Shown here piece after piece: positions 45,901 through 57,573 of a stretch of DNA of 64,000 nt (position 1 is the stretch's first letter; every line of letters starts with the position of its first letter). The translations under genes were made by a program, and so were the position numbers. The stretch comes from Euphorbia lathyris (taxonomy: Eukaryota; Streptophyta; Magnoliopsida; Malpighiales; Euphorbiaceae), in contig NC_088917.1 of NCBI RefSeq assembly GCF_963576675.1, positions 72,898,610 to 72,962,609 of the forward strand. Direction: 5' to 3'. The notes below the pieces were generated by a model that saw nothing but the letters and a program-made list of their open reading frames with translations, was not told the origin of the DNA and searched no databases.

Positions 45901-47077
45901 AAATTCAAAGGTTTTACGTAAAACTTTAAAGTTCACAAGGTTTGTGGATTTTTTCTCCTAAAATAACAAGGTTACGTAAATTTAGTCAAACCTTACGTAA
46001 ATTATGTCAAAAAGTAAAAGATTTACGTAAAATCCATAGGTTTTACGTAAAACTCTATTTTCACAAGGTTTGTGAATTTTTTTCTCCTAAAATAAAAAGG
46101 TTACGTAAATTTATTCAAACTATACGTAAATTATATCTAAAAATAAAAGATTTACGTAAATTTCAAAGGTTTTACGTAAAACTCTAATTTTCACAAGGTT
46201 TGTGGATTTTTTCTCCTGAGATAACAAGGTTACGTAAGTTTAGTCAAATATTACGTAAATTATGTCTAAAAATAAAAGATTTACGTAAAATTCACGGGTT
46301 TTACGTAAAACTCTATTCTCACAAGGTTTGTGAATTTTTTCTCATAAAATAAAAAGGTTATGTAAATTTAGTCAAACTATACGTAAATTATATCTAAAAA
46401 GAAAATATTTACGTAAAGTTCAAAGGTTTTACGTAAAACTCTAATTTTCACAAGGTTTGTGGATTTTTTCTCCTAAAATAACAAGGTTACATAAATTTAA
46501 CCAAACCTTACGTACATTATGTCAAAAAATAAAAGATTTACGTAAAATTCATATGATTTACATAAAACTCTATTTTCACAAGGTTTGTGAATTTGTTTTC
46601 TTCTAAAATAAAAAGGTTATGTAAATTTAGCCAAACTATATCTAAATTCTATCTAAAAATAAAATATTTACGTAAATTTCAAAGGTTTTACGTAAAACTC
46701 TAATTTTCACAATATTTGTGGATTTTTCTCCTAAAGTAAAAGAGTTACGTAAATTTAGTCAGACCTTACGTAAATTATGTCTAAAAATAAATGATTTACG
46801 TAAAATTCATAGGTTTTACGTAAAACTCTATTTTCACAAGGTTTGTAAATTTTTTTCTCCTAAAATAAAAAGGTTACGTAAATTTAGTCAAACTATACGT
46901 AAATTATCTAAAAGTAAAATATTTACATAAAGTCCAAAAGTTTTACGTAAATCTCTAATTTTCACAAGGTTTGTGGATTTTTTTCTCCTAAAATAACAAG
47001 GCTATATAAATTTAGTCAAACCTTACGTACATTATGTCAAAAAATAAAATATTTACGTAAAATTCATAGGTTTTATG
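42950..47077. repeat. Satellite array, ~257-bp dimers of ~128-bp monomers
   Basis: About 16 tandem copies of a ~257-bp unit. Each unit has two related monomers: type A with TCATAGGTTTTACGTAAAAC and CAAACTATACG, and type B with TCAAAGGTTTTACGTAAAAC and CAAACCTTACG. Positions of the type A start (for example 42961, 43986, 45003, 46035, 47065) give the period. Each monomer carries several TTTACGTAAA or TACGTAAATT palindromes. The ORFs of 70-82 residues at 43894, 44908, 45942 and 46718 are repeat readings, not genes. The array is cut at 47077 by the LTR of element E1. Confidence 0.92.
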
Positions 47078-47623
47078 TGTTGAAACACCTTTCCACAGGA
47101 TTTTGATTTGACAAAATTAATTAAGTGAAATTAAATATTCTATAACACATTAAGTTTAAATGCTTTGATTTATTGTTACTAATGTGTTTGTTCAATGTTG
47201 AGTTTATAATTGTTATAAGACATAAAGATCATAAGGCCCAAGCCCTATATGGAAGTCAAAGCCCAAGTCAAACAAGCCCAAGATCACTCAGCCCGCGTAT
47301 TTCAAAACGCTGCCGTTGAGTATTGAAACGGAGCTCACCAATGAAGGATCGAGAAGATCCACGTAGACAACTTCGGTATGAAGCTGCTGAGCTGTCTCGA
47401 CAAAACGTACAAGACAGCCGCTGACTACAAAGCAACTTCCAGACCAAGTATTTCCTCTGTTGGTAAAGAACAGAAGACGCAGGAAGCTGTCTGTTTGACA
47501 TTACCCGATTTGGAGGAACATACTGCCACACTGACCGAAGAACAGAAGATGCTGGAATCTGATTGGCTAAGAGAACTGCTGAACAGACTGAGTGAAAGTG
47601 ACATGAAGTCGTTTCCCTCCAAC

Positions 47624-47648
47624 GGTTATTTCGAACTTCGAAATAACC
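47624..47648. promoter_or_regulatory. Perfect palindrome upstream of the LTR TATA box
   Basis: GGTTATTTCGAA, one base, then TTCGAAATAACC: 12-bp perfect arms, 19 bp before the TATA box. The equivalent in E2 (50581-50605, 58637-58661) keeps the palindrome with one arm mismatch, though the surrounding U3 has diverged. It may bind a dimeric activator. Confidence 0.6.
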
Positions 47649-47666
47649 AGAAGCTCTCACAGCTCT

Positions 47667-47675
47667 CTATAAATA
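47667..47675 (+). promoter_or_regulatory. LTR TATA box of E1
   Basis: CTATAAATA within TCTCTATAAATAGAGC. In E2 the same motif stands at 50622-50630 and 58678-58686. Transcription should start some 25-35 bp downstream and defines the U3/R border. Confidence 0.75.
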
Positions 47676-48427
47676 GAGCATTCAGAATCCACATTCCATA
47701 GAGAACTTTGAGCAAAAGCCGTTACGCTGACCAAACGTGTACAAAAAGTTCTCCATCAAAAGCAAAGCAAATTCTTACACCACAAGCTTATTCATTTGTG
47801 TAAAAGTCTAGAGTGATTGATCCTCAATCATCTAAGGTGTTCTAGCAATTGTTGTTTAGGACAAATCTTAATCATTTCTAGGAATAGAAAGGAGAGGCTG
47901 AGTACTCGGTTTTAAGTACTCAGCGGAGAGATTAGGATTGAGTAGAAGTATAGAGGAAGGTACTCTTGTCATACTCAATTGCTGATATTGTAAAAGGTTT
48001 GAGGCTCTACCTTTAAAGAGCTCAGTAGAGGATTTGAAATCTCGGAAGTGTTCCGGGGACAGGACGTAGGCTTGGAAGAAGCCGAACCTGGATAAATCTG
48101 CTGAGTGAAGTATTTCTAAACCTTAACTCCTTATTTATATTGCTTGCTTAAAACAAACTAAAACTGACCAAGTAAAAGAGGTCAAGCTGAGTTGTGCGCT
48201 GTCAACGAATTAGTTCAGGAATAGACTCCAAGTGCTATTTCCTGACCTAAGCAACGAAACTGACCTAGTCACTAGTTGACTAAGCCAGTGTCTTGTCGAT
48301 TGATCAGCGCCGCTGTCATATAATCTTTTCTTAAGAAAAAGAAATTTGCCCTAATCAATTAAAAAGGTCAAATAGTTCCTAACCCCCCCTTGGAACTATA
48401 TTTGCAACCTTACAAGGGACCAACAAG

Positions 48428-48439
48428 TGGTATCAGAGC
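48428..48439 (+). other. Primer binding site of E1 (initiator tRNA-Met)
   Basis: TGGTATCAGAGC, the complement of the 3' end of plant initiator tRNA-Met, two bases after the LTR end. Used to start minus-strand DNA synthesis. Confidence 0.92.
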
Positions 48440-50036
48440 ATAAAAGCTCATTACTAAAGGTCTAACAACCTTGAGTTGATCCATACCATGGGTGAAAACA
48501 GCACTCGGTTTCTCCCTGGAAACCAGACAACTCAGATATTACCTGAGGGGCTGTCCATTACTAGGCCTCCCCTATTCTTCGGGTCAAACTATACCTTTTG
48601 GAAGAATAGGATGAAGAACTTCATTCAAGCTACAAACATGAGTGCCTGGCTATCTATAGTCCAAGGCCCGTTTGTAGCTGTGAAAGTTGTTGCTGGCCAG
48701 TCAGTTGTTAAAGCTGAGGTTGAATGGACAGAGGATGATCTCAAGAAGCTTCAAAACCATGCTTCGGCTATCAATATGCTTCACTGTGCGCTCGATGCTG
48801 CAGAATATAACAAAATCTCAGGCTGTGAGTCGGCACAAGAGATCTGGAAGAAGCTGGAAGTCACCTACGAGGGAACAAACAAAGTAAAAGAATCCAAGGT
48901 GAATCAGCAGATGAGACTGTACGAGCTGTTCGAGATGAACAATGATGAGGGCATTTCAGACATGAACGCAAGGTTCACCAACATCATTAATGAGCTCAAG
49001 AGACTTGGGAAAATCTTCATTGAGGAAGAACAAGTCAAAAAGATACTCAGGAGTCTTCCAAAAGACTGGCAAGTAAAGAAGACAGCAGTTGAGGAAGCTC
49101 AGGATTTAACCACCTACAAATATGACGAACTCATCGGTGCATTGCTAACCCATGAGATATCCATGAAAAACTTTGAGGTGAAGGAAAAATCTGATGACAA
49201 GAAGCAGAAGTCACTTGTCATGAAGGCTGACTCCACTGACGGGAGTTCAACTGATGATGAGGAGATGGCCATGTTCACAAGAAAGATGAAGAGGCTGTTC
49301 AGGAAGAACGACAAATATTCTAAAAAGCCTTACAAAAAGTTTGATAAGTATAAGGCTGACTCAAGCGACAGCAAATACAGAAAGGACAGCTCAAAGCCCA
49401 TTACATGCTTTGAGTGCCATCAAGATGGCCATATTAAGTCAAACTGCCCCACGCTGAGGAAAGACAAGAAAAGTGGGAAGAAGGCAATGGTGGCTACTTG
49501 GAGTGACAGTGATGAATCTTCATCAACAGAAACTGAGGCCACCGAGTCAGCGAAGATATGCTTTATGGCTGACGAACTTGCTGAGCCATGCATTTCTGAG
49601 CATGCTGACCAATCTGATGAGTCAGATAATGAAGAGCAATCTAATGAGGTAATCTCACTCTCTCAACTCAGAAATGAAATGGGTAACGCCCTGAGTGATC
49701 TCTATACACTTGTTAAAAAGTGTAACAGGAAGATTAAAGCACTTAGCCGGCGCTGTGATGAAGTAGAAGAGGTCAAACTGAGTGACCTCAGATATCTTCT
49801 TCAGGACAACTCAGTTTTGCATGAAAATATGAAAACCATTCATGAGTCTGTCTCTGAAGTCCAGTCAGTTTCAAAGAAACTGAGGAAGGATGTCACAACC
49901 ATTCAGAACCAATTAAAGGTTCCAAACAAAAACAATTTTCCGCTGACAACTCAGTATCAAGGTACACAGTACCAAGGTACTCAGCAGAGACGAAATCCCC
50001 AGCGAAGAGTCCAATGTGACTTTTGTGGGAAGTTAG

Positions 50037-51372
50037 TGATGAAATACCTTTCCACATAATTTTGATTTGACAAAATTGTTTAAATATAAATTATAACACA
50101 TATCCTAAACACACTAAGTTTAAATGCTTTGATTTATTCTACTAATGTGTTTGTTCAATGTTGAGTATAAATGTTATAAGTCATAAGGATTGGAAGGCCC
50201 AAGCCCAATACGGAAACCAAGGCCCAAGTTAAACAACTCAGTACACTCGGCCCGCGTATGTCAAGACGCTGCCGTTTTTGTTCAAAACGCAACTCAGCAA
50301 TCGGAAGGATCTAGAAGACCTTCGGGAACAACTTCAAGATGAAGCTGCTGAGTAGTCTCGACAAAGCGTACAAGACAGCAGCTGGCAAAGGAAAACTTCC
50401 AGACAAAGTGTTTCCTCTTTTGGCAAAGTTCAGACGACACAGTATGCTGTCCAGTTGACTTTACCATAAAAGGAGAGACCATCTGCTGTGCTGACCGAGG
50501 ACAGAAGATACACGATTATGATTGGCCGAGAGCTCTGTGCAAGTCAGGATGACAACGACATATATCCGTTTCCCTCCAACGGTTATTTCGAAATTCGAAA
50601 TGACCGAATGACCAGACGTCTCTATAAATAGTGCCATCACAAGCTTCACAACACACATAACTTGATCAAGCCATTACGCTGACCAAATCTCTACAAGTTC
50701 TGCAAGCAAGAAGCAAAGCAAATTTCTTACACTACATTTTCATATTTGTGTAAAAGTCTAGAGTGATTGTAAATCGTCTAAAGTGTCTTAGCACATCTTT
50801 GTATTAGGACAAAAACACTTATCATTTTTAGAAATAGAAAGGAGAGGCTGAGTACTCGGTTTTAAGTACTCAGCGGAGAGATTAAGATTGAGTAGAAGTA
50901 TAGAGGAAGGTACTCTTGTCATACTCAATTGCTGATATTGTAAAAGGTTTGAGGCTCTACCTTTAAAGAGCTCAGTAGAGGATTCGAAATCTCGGAAGTG
51001 TTCCGGGGACAGGACGTAGGCTTAGAAGAAGCCGAACCTGGATAAATCTGCTGAGTGAAGTATTTCTAAACCTTAACTCCTAATTTATATTGCTTGCTTT
51101 AAATAATCAAAACTGACCAAGTAAAGAGGTCAAGTTGAGTTGTGCGCGTTGAACGTCTGAGTTCAGGAATATACTCCAAGTGCTATCTCCTGACTCAAGC
51201 TGAGGAACTGACCTAGTCACCTGTTGACTAAGCCAGTATCTTGCTGTTTACTCAGCGCCGCTGTTCAAACCTTTTTCTTTAGAAAAAGAAGTCTGCCTAA
51301 ATTGCGAAAAAAGTTTAAATAGTTCCTAACCCCCCCTTGGAACTATACTTGCAACTAAACAAGGGACCAACA
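50037..51372 (+). repeat. 5' LTR of E2
   Basis: Starts TGATGAAATACC (the 3' LTR has the regular TGTTGAAATACC) and ends GGGACCAACA. Palindrome at 50584-50605, TATA CTATAAATA at 50622-50630. The minus-strand ORFs at 50294-50658 are not genes. Confidence 0.95.
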
Positions 51373-51374
51373 AG

Positions 51375-51386
51375 TGGTATCAGAGC
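51375..51386 (+). other. Primer binding site of E2 (initiator tRNA-Met)
   Basis: TGGTATCAGAGC two bases after the 5' LTR, followed by C, so matching initiator tRNA-Met over at least 13 bases. Confidence 0.92.
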
Positions 51387-51434
51387 CTAAAAGCTCACTT
51401 TAAAAGGTCTAACAACCTTGAGCTGATCCCTACC

Positions 51435-54266
51435 ATGGGCGAAAACAGCACTCGGTTTCTCCCTGGAAACCAAACAACTCAAATACTGCCTGAGGGGCTG
51501 TCCATTACTAGGCCTCCCCTATTCTTCGGGTCAAACTATACCTTCTGGAAGAATAGGATGAAAAACTTCATTCAGGCTACAAACATGAGTGCCTGGCTAT
51601 CTATAGTCCAAGGGCCATTTGTACCTGTTGAGGTTGTGACTGGCCAAACAGTTATAAAAGCTGAGGCCAAATGGACAGAGGATGATCTTAAGAAGCTTCA
51701 AAACCATGCTTCGGCTATCAATATGCTTCACTGTGCGCTCGATGCTGCAGAATATAACAAAATCTCAGGTTGTGAGTCGGCACAAGAGATCTGGAAGAAG
51801 CTGGAAGTCACCTACGAGGGAACAAACAAAGTAAAAGAATCCAAGGTGAATCAGCAGATGAGACTGTACGAGCTGTTCGAGATGAACAATGATGAGGGCA
51901 TTTCAGATATGAACGCAAGGTTCACCAACATCATTAATGAGCTCAAGAGACTTGGGAAAATCTTCACTGTGGAAGAACAAGTCAAAAAGATACTCAGGAG
52001 TCTTCCAAAAGACTGGCAAGCAAAGAAGACAGCAGTTGAGGAAGCTCAGGATTTAACCACCTACAAATATGACGAACTCATCGGTTCATTGCTGACCCAT
52101 GAGATATCCATGAAAAACTTTAAGGTGAAGGAAAAATCTGATGACAAGAAGCAGAAGTCACTTGTCATGAAGGCTGACTCCACTGACGGGAGTTCAACTG
52201 ATGATGAGGAGATGGCCATGTTCACAAGAAAGATGAAGAGGCTGTTCAGGAAGAACGACAAATATTCTAAAAAGCCTTACAAAAAGTTTGATAAGTATAA
52301 GGCTGACTCAAGCGACAGCAAATACAGAAAGGACAGCTCAAAGCCCATTACATGCTTTGAGTGCCATCAAGATGGCCATATTAAGTCAAACTGCCCCACG
52401 CTGAGGAAAGACAAGAAGAGTGGGAAGAAGGCAATGGTGGCTACTTGGAGTGACAGTGATGAATCTTCATCAATAGAAACTGAGGCCACCGAGTCAGCGA
52501 AGATATGCTTTATGGCTGACGAACTTGCTGAGCCATGCGTCTCTGAGCATGCTGACCCATCTACTTCTGCAGAGATTGTTGAAACAGGAACAACACAAGA
52601 CATGAATCTACCCAAAGAAATAAGGATTCCTAAAGGGCACTCCGAAAGTGCAATCCTTGATTCTGCTGGGAATACCTTGATGACGAGGAATCAACTCAGG
52701 AAATACCTCAGCAATGTTGCTTTCGTCTCAGTACAAGAACCAAAGAATTTCGCTGAAGCTGAGTACGATGAATTCTGGATGAACGCAATGCAAGAGGAGC
52801 TCGATCAATTTCGAAGAAATGATGTATGGGAGTTAGTGCCTCATCCAAAGAGTCAAAAGACCATCGGAACAAGATGGGTCTTCAGGAACAAGATGGACGA
52901 ACAAGGAAACGTAGTCAGGAACAAAGCAAGGCTTGTAGCTCAGGGCTACAGTCAGCAAGAAGGTATAGACTACGGTGAGACCTTTGCCCCAGTGGCAAGG
53001 CTGGAGGCAATTAGAATATTATGTGCATATGCATCTTACATGAATTTTAAATTATTCCAAATGGATGTCAAAAGTGCATTTCTTAATGGAGTTATAAACG
53101 AGGAGGTTTATGTAAATCAACCTCCAGGTTTTGAGGACCCTAAGTTCCCAAACCATGTTTACAAACTCAAAAAGGCTCTGTACGGCCTCAAGCAAGCACC
53201 ACGTGCTTGGTACGAGAGGTTGACCAGTTTCCTGCTGACTAGAAATTACGTCAGGGGCAAAGCTGATACAACTTTATTCATTAAGAAAAAGGGTAAAGAT
53301 ACCCTGCTGGCCCAAATTTATGTTGATGATATAATATTTGGTGCAACTAACGAATCAATGTGCAAGGAGTTTACCAAACAAATGCAGACTGAGTTTGAAA
53401 TGTCTATGATGGGAGAACTCAACTTCTTCCTCGGTCTTCAAATTAAACAAGGAAACAATGGCATCTTCATCAGTCAAGCAAAATATGCCAAGGAGATCTT
53501 AAAGAAATATGACTTGGAAAATTGCAAGCCAATATCCACTCCTATGGGCACTGACACTGTCCTCTGCGCTGATGAGAATGGTAAGTCAGTAGACAGCAAG
53601 TTATATCGAGGTATGATAGGCTCTCTACTTTACTTAACAGTCAGTAGACCAGACATTCAGTTTTCAGTATGCTACTGTGCTAGATATCAATCTAACCCTA
53701 AGGAATCTCATTACATTGCTGTAAAAAGAATCATTAGATACTTGCAAAGCTCTGTGAACGCAGGTTTGTGGTATCCAAATACTCATGATTTTACACTTAT
53801 CGGATACACTGACGCTGACTATGGATGAGATAAGCTGGAACGTAAAAGCACCTCTGGAGGATGTCACTTTTTAGGAAGCTGTATTGTATCCTGGTTCAGC
53901 AAAAAGCAGGCGTCAGTAGCCTTGTCCACCACTGAAGCTGAGTACATTGCTGCTGGTCACTGTGTTGCTCAAGTCCTGTGGATCAAGCAACAACTTGAAG
54001 ATTATGGTGTTCAAACGAAGACAATTGAGGTCAAATGTGACAACAAAAGTGCAATTGATCTGTCCAAGAACCCAATACAACACAGCAGAATGAAGCATGT
54101 CAGCATCCGACATCACTTCATTAGAGACCATGTACTCAAGGGTGAGATTAAGCTGACCTTTGTCCCAACGGACGAACAGCTTGCGGATATCTTCACGAAG
54201 CCACTGGCACGTGAGCAGTTCAGCATACTGAGAGAAGCAATTGGTATGTTTAATCCTCTTCAGTAA
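51435..54266 (+). pseudogene. gag-RT-RNase H fused frame of E2
   Basis: From ATG 51435 (ACCATGG context) one frame runs through the Gag region and the first zinc knuckle (CFEC, residues ~305-320), then at 52552-52562 switches directly into the integrase-RT linker (residues ~375-430). RT follows: [30 protein letters not shown], and the catalytic YVDD (about residue 629). RNase H follows with TDADYG and, later, ALSTTEAEY. A single TGA at 53826-53828 falls in the RNase H domain; E1 has CGA there, so this is a C-to-T change. The frame ends at TAA 54264-54266 (943 codons before it). Protease, integrase and two zinc knuckles are missing. Confidence 0.9.
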
Positions 54267-54747
54267 ATTCCTGTGCTAAATGAATATTGAATGCTGAGTG
54301 AATTACATGCTGAATGATTTATTGTTTGCTGAGTATCTCCTTGAAACTGACTGAATATACAATACTGAGTAAACTTGCACACTGAGTAAATTAGTTTAGA
54401 ACTTGAACTTAAAATCATCCTTAAATAATGCACTAACCACTCAGAATATCAAACGCTTGACATTCTAAATACTGAGTGATTAATCTGTTAGCATAAATGC
54501 CAAGCACGCGTATAACCTAGGATGACGTATTCGCCGTAATGTGTCATAAATGCCAGGATCCTTGTCGGTACATGATCCCAAGGCAAAACTGACACATGGA
54601 TTTGGTTAAGATCCACACCGTTCAACTTGTCTATAAATTATGGGCATTTCCCCATTTTTTACTCTTTACGCTTAACAAATTCTTAAGGCTAAGAAATTAC
54701 TCAAATTTCTCTCTCTCAAATACCTCTATTCTCTCCATCTTAAAAGA
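54267..54747 (+). other. Spacer between pol and the third frame of E2
   Basis: About 480 bp, rich in short CTGAGT/ACTGA words, non-coding. Its last 250 bp share blocks with the equivalent spacer of E1 (62774-63249): an ACGCGTATAA/ACGCGTAATG block, TGTCATAAATG, a CCAAGG(G)CAAAAC block and the TATA-like box. Confidence 0.6.
54631..54640 (+). promoter_or_regulatory. TATA-like box upstream of the third frame of E2
   Basis: CTATAAATTA, 108 bp before the ATG at 54748. E1 has TCTATAAATA at 63141-63150, 100 bp before its ATG. Shared position and surroundings suggest an internal promoter for a subgenomic RNA. Confidence 0.5.
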
Positions 54748-57573
54748 ATGACTAAGCTATCCTTCAACGTCTCCGGTGCCGGCCACCAAAAGTCCAGCTC
54801 CGATGAGCCTTCACGAAACCCCTCTACACCGAGCAAGGGTAAAACTGGCCAAACCTCTGGCCAAGGGAAAGCTGTTAAGATCAGGACCTACTCAAAGGTC
54901 TTCGACAATGTACGTGAATGGAAGGTAGAACCCTCTAGATGGGTTTCGGAGCACTTTGTACAGAACGAACAGCCATTTGCTGAGTGGATTTCCAAGAATG
55001 AATGGACTGGGCTGTTCTCGGTCAGGGATGAGACATATCCTGGCCTAGTGAGGGAATTTTACCACAACCTCAAGGTTGCCAGTGACTCCGCCGACTACCT
55101 GAGCACTGAAGTAAAAGGGAAAACCATCTTCATCAACCCTCTGTACATAGGAAATCTCCTCCAGCTCAAAACTGAGGGAGTAAGGCTGAGAAAGTCAGGA
55201 GATCAGGACAAGACCGACTACGTCCATACCTTCTGCAAACCTGAGGGTCACTCAGGAGAGATCTCAGCATCTTCGATGGGACAGCATCAGAAGATGGCTC
55301 ACTACCTGCTGAGCTATTTCATTTACCCAAAGATCAACTGCACTACATCAGCAACCAACTTTGAACAGTGCTTCATATGGCACATGTTGACGTACACCCC
55401 CATCAACATGCCAGTTTTCTTAGTTGCTGGGTTCCTACGCAGCACGGGTACAATGAGGTTGGGATCAATCATCACCAGGATCCTCATCGACCACAAGATT
55501 GACCTCAAAGGTGAGGAATCTTTTAGAGGAATCGAAATCACAGCTGCCTCGCTGAGGGCACTTAAATTTGGACAGCCCTTGAAGAAAGGAAAAGCTGCTG
55601 CTGCTGTTGGCCAAGCTGATCAGACTGAGGAGACTATTGCTGAGCCTATGAAAGGGCGAAGAACTAAGGCCCCAGTTTCTCGCAAGAGAAAATCTGCTGA
55701 GGCACCTAATGTTGTGTCTCCAGCAAAGAGGCAGAGGTCAGCTGGAAAGTCAGCTGAGAAGAGAAGCAGGCAAGATGAGCCTGACACTGAGGAAGCTGCT
55801 GAGCTATCTCAGAAGAAGCAGAAGTCTTCAACACTAGAACCTCTCGACGTCATGCCGACAGATTTTATTGTACCAGGTGATTCTCATTTCACTCAATGCC
55901 AAGGTACTGATGCTGAGGAACCTGAGGTCCAGTTAGATGACCACTTCATCTCCCAAGTTGAGGAAGAACTTGCTGGAGATAATACTGAAGAAGAAGAAGA
56001 AGACGATGAAACCAGCGGTCAGGATGACGCTGAGGAGTCTGAAGAGTATGACAGCGAAATTGAAGCTGAGGACGCTAACACTGGGTTAGCTGGTGGAGCT
56101 GTGCAGACTGACACTGAGTTAGCTGCTGGAATTGAGCAAGTGGATCAAGCTGACCAGACCCATAATGAGGAAAAAGAACCTACTCACTCAGAAGAACCTG
56201 CTCATCATACCTCTCCACCACGTAGAAGGCGAAAGCTGGTTAAGGCCAGTGAGAAAATGGTCAGTGAACCCCCTTTGCAATCACCATCTATTCCTGAACT
56301 TGTCCTCTCCAAGACAACAAAGGATCCTTCTACCGTCCAATTAAAATTTTTCAAACGGCCCTCAACTTCCTCTACTACAACGCCGTTGGAAAAACAAGCC
56401 TCTATTTCTTCTCAACAGGAACATGCCGAGCATCATACCTCCACTACTTCAACCAGTCAGGTTGAACCAACCACTGCTCATGCTGTCTCCTCAAGCATGG
56501 TGCTGACTCCCCATCCTTCTACCATCAGCACAGACAATGTTCGAGTTAACACCTCTACAACCAATCTCTCTGCCGATCACACAACAATTCCTCCATCTCA
56601 AGTGCAGATTGAGCAAACTCATCCTGTCACTGACCAGGGTACTCCTCTCACACCCTTCTCTTCTGGTCATACGGATGTACATAGGGATGCCACTGAGTCC
56701 GGCAAGAAGCTCATCGACTCAGTGCAAGCTCTCATCCAAGATCTTCAACAGTCTGCTTCACCTGCTGCTGGATCCTCATTCCTAGAGACAACTCAGCTCT
56801 CCCAAGTCACTCTACTTCTCAACGAAGTCAAGGGACTCAAGGACCTGCTGAATGTCGTCTTATCATTTCAAGCCCAGCAAGCAAAGCAAGACTCACTTGC
56901 CAAGTTGGCAGAGATTCAACTGTCCACAATTCAACATCTGAACTCGCTACATCAGCAAGTCCAGAGGTTATCTGCTGTGAACACTGACTACGCCACTTCC
57001 TCAGAACTGAAGATGCTTTTTGCTCAGCTGCATACTGAGCACCTCAAGACAAATGAGCAAATGGTGTCCTATAGTCAGTGCTCAGTTGAGCAAATCAGTG
57101 AGGCTGTCAGGCTACTTAACCTGAACAAGCAAGAAATGGATACTGACGCGTTGAAGTAGAATGAATTGCTGTCCCTCGCACAACAATCCTTCAACCATAT
57201 CCGTCATAATAATATTCAACGACATCACTATGACTCAGCACTTCTGAAGACATTCCACCAAGTCTTCGCTGGCCTCTCTGAAGCTCTCATCTAGTAAGCC
57301 AAAGCTCAAGCCTTTAGTGTAAATATGCTCAGTGCTGCTGATCTTCATATACCAGTAGAAGTCTCAGCTGATGGGGTTGCCATTTTTGATGGCGTGAACG
57401 AAAGTGCTGACAAACTAAAAGAGCTTTCACAAGAACTTTCTCGTGCTGTCTTAACCGATGCGTTCAAGCTCCCTGAAGTTGACAAAACGGGGGAGAAAGC
57501 GCAAGCTGCCAGAGCTCAGCATGAGCGACGTCAGTACGAACGAAGTCAGTCACAGGGCAAGAAAAAGAAATAG
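54748..57573 (+). pseudogene. Third frame of E2: nuclear-looking coiled-coil protein, recently broken
   Basis: Open from ATG 54748 to TAG 57157 (803 residues). The same frame stays homogeneous to 57573 with only three stops (57157, 57292, 57295), each one C-to-T step from a Gln codon, so the ancestral protein was probably ~941 residues. Residues ~35-290: a globular domain with EWISKNEWTGLF, REFYHNL and NFEQCFIWHMLTYTP, shared with E1 and reminiscent of the plant transposon protein domain found after pol in other plant elements. ~300-345: basic, RKRK and KRQR, likely nuclear localisation. ~415-445: acidic. ~480-640: Ser/Thr/Pro-rich. ~650-800 and on: coiled-coil-like Leu/Gln-rich. No signal peptide or membrane segment is seen. 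Role unknown. Confidence 0.75.

Larger units (their letters stand above)
47078..48425 (+). repeat. 5' LTR of E1
   Basis: 1,348 bp, from TGTTGAAACACC to GGGACCAACA (TG...CA), followed by the primer site. Same family as the LTRs of E2; the part from about 47885 to 48120 is nearly identical between them while the first ~800 bp (U3) is clearly diverged. The ORFs at 47268-47701 on both strands are LTR sequence, not genes. Confidence 0.9.

Noticed and set aside
43894..46930. Four similar Lys-rich ORFs as a gene family
   Set aside because: They coincide with satellite units and carry no start context, introns or known domain; listed only as a curiosity.
42950..47077. CRISPR-like array
   Set aside because: Repeats are contiguous without unique spacers and the sequence is plant nuclear DNA.
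47268..47701. ORFs of 107-130 residues on both strands
   Set aside because: They lie in the U3 part of the E1 LTR and are not maintained in the E2 LTRs.
54748..57159. Envelope glycoprotein
   Set aside because: No signal peptide or membrane helix is visible; a basic nuclear-type cluster and a coiled coil dominate.
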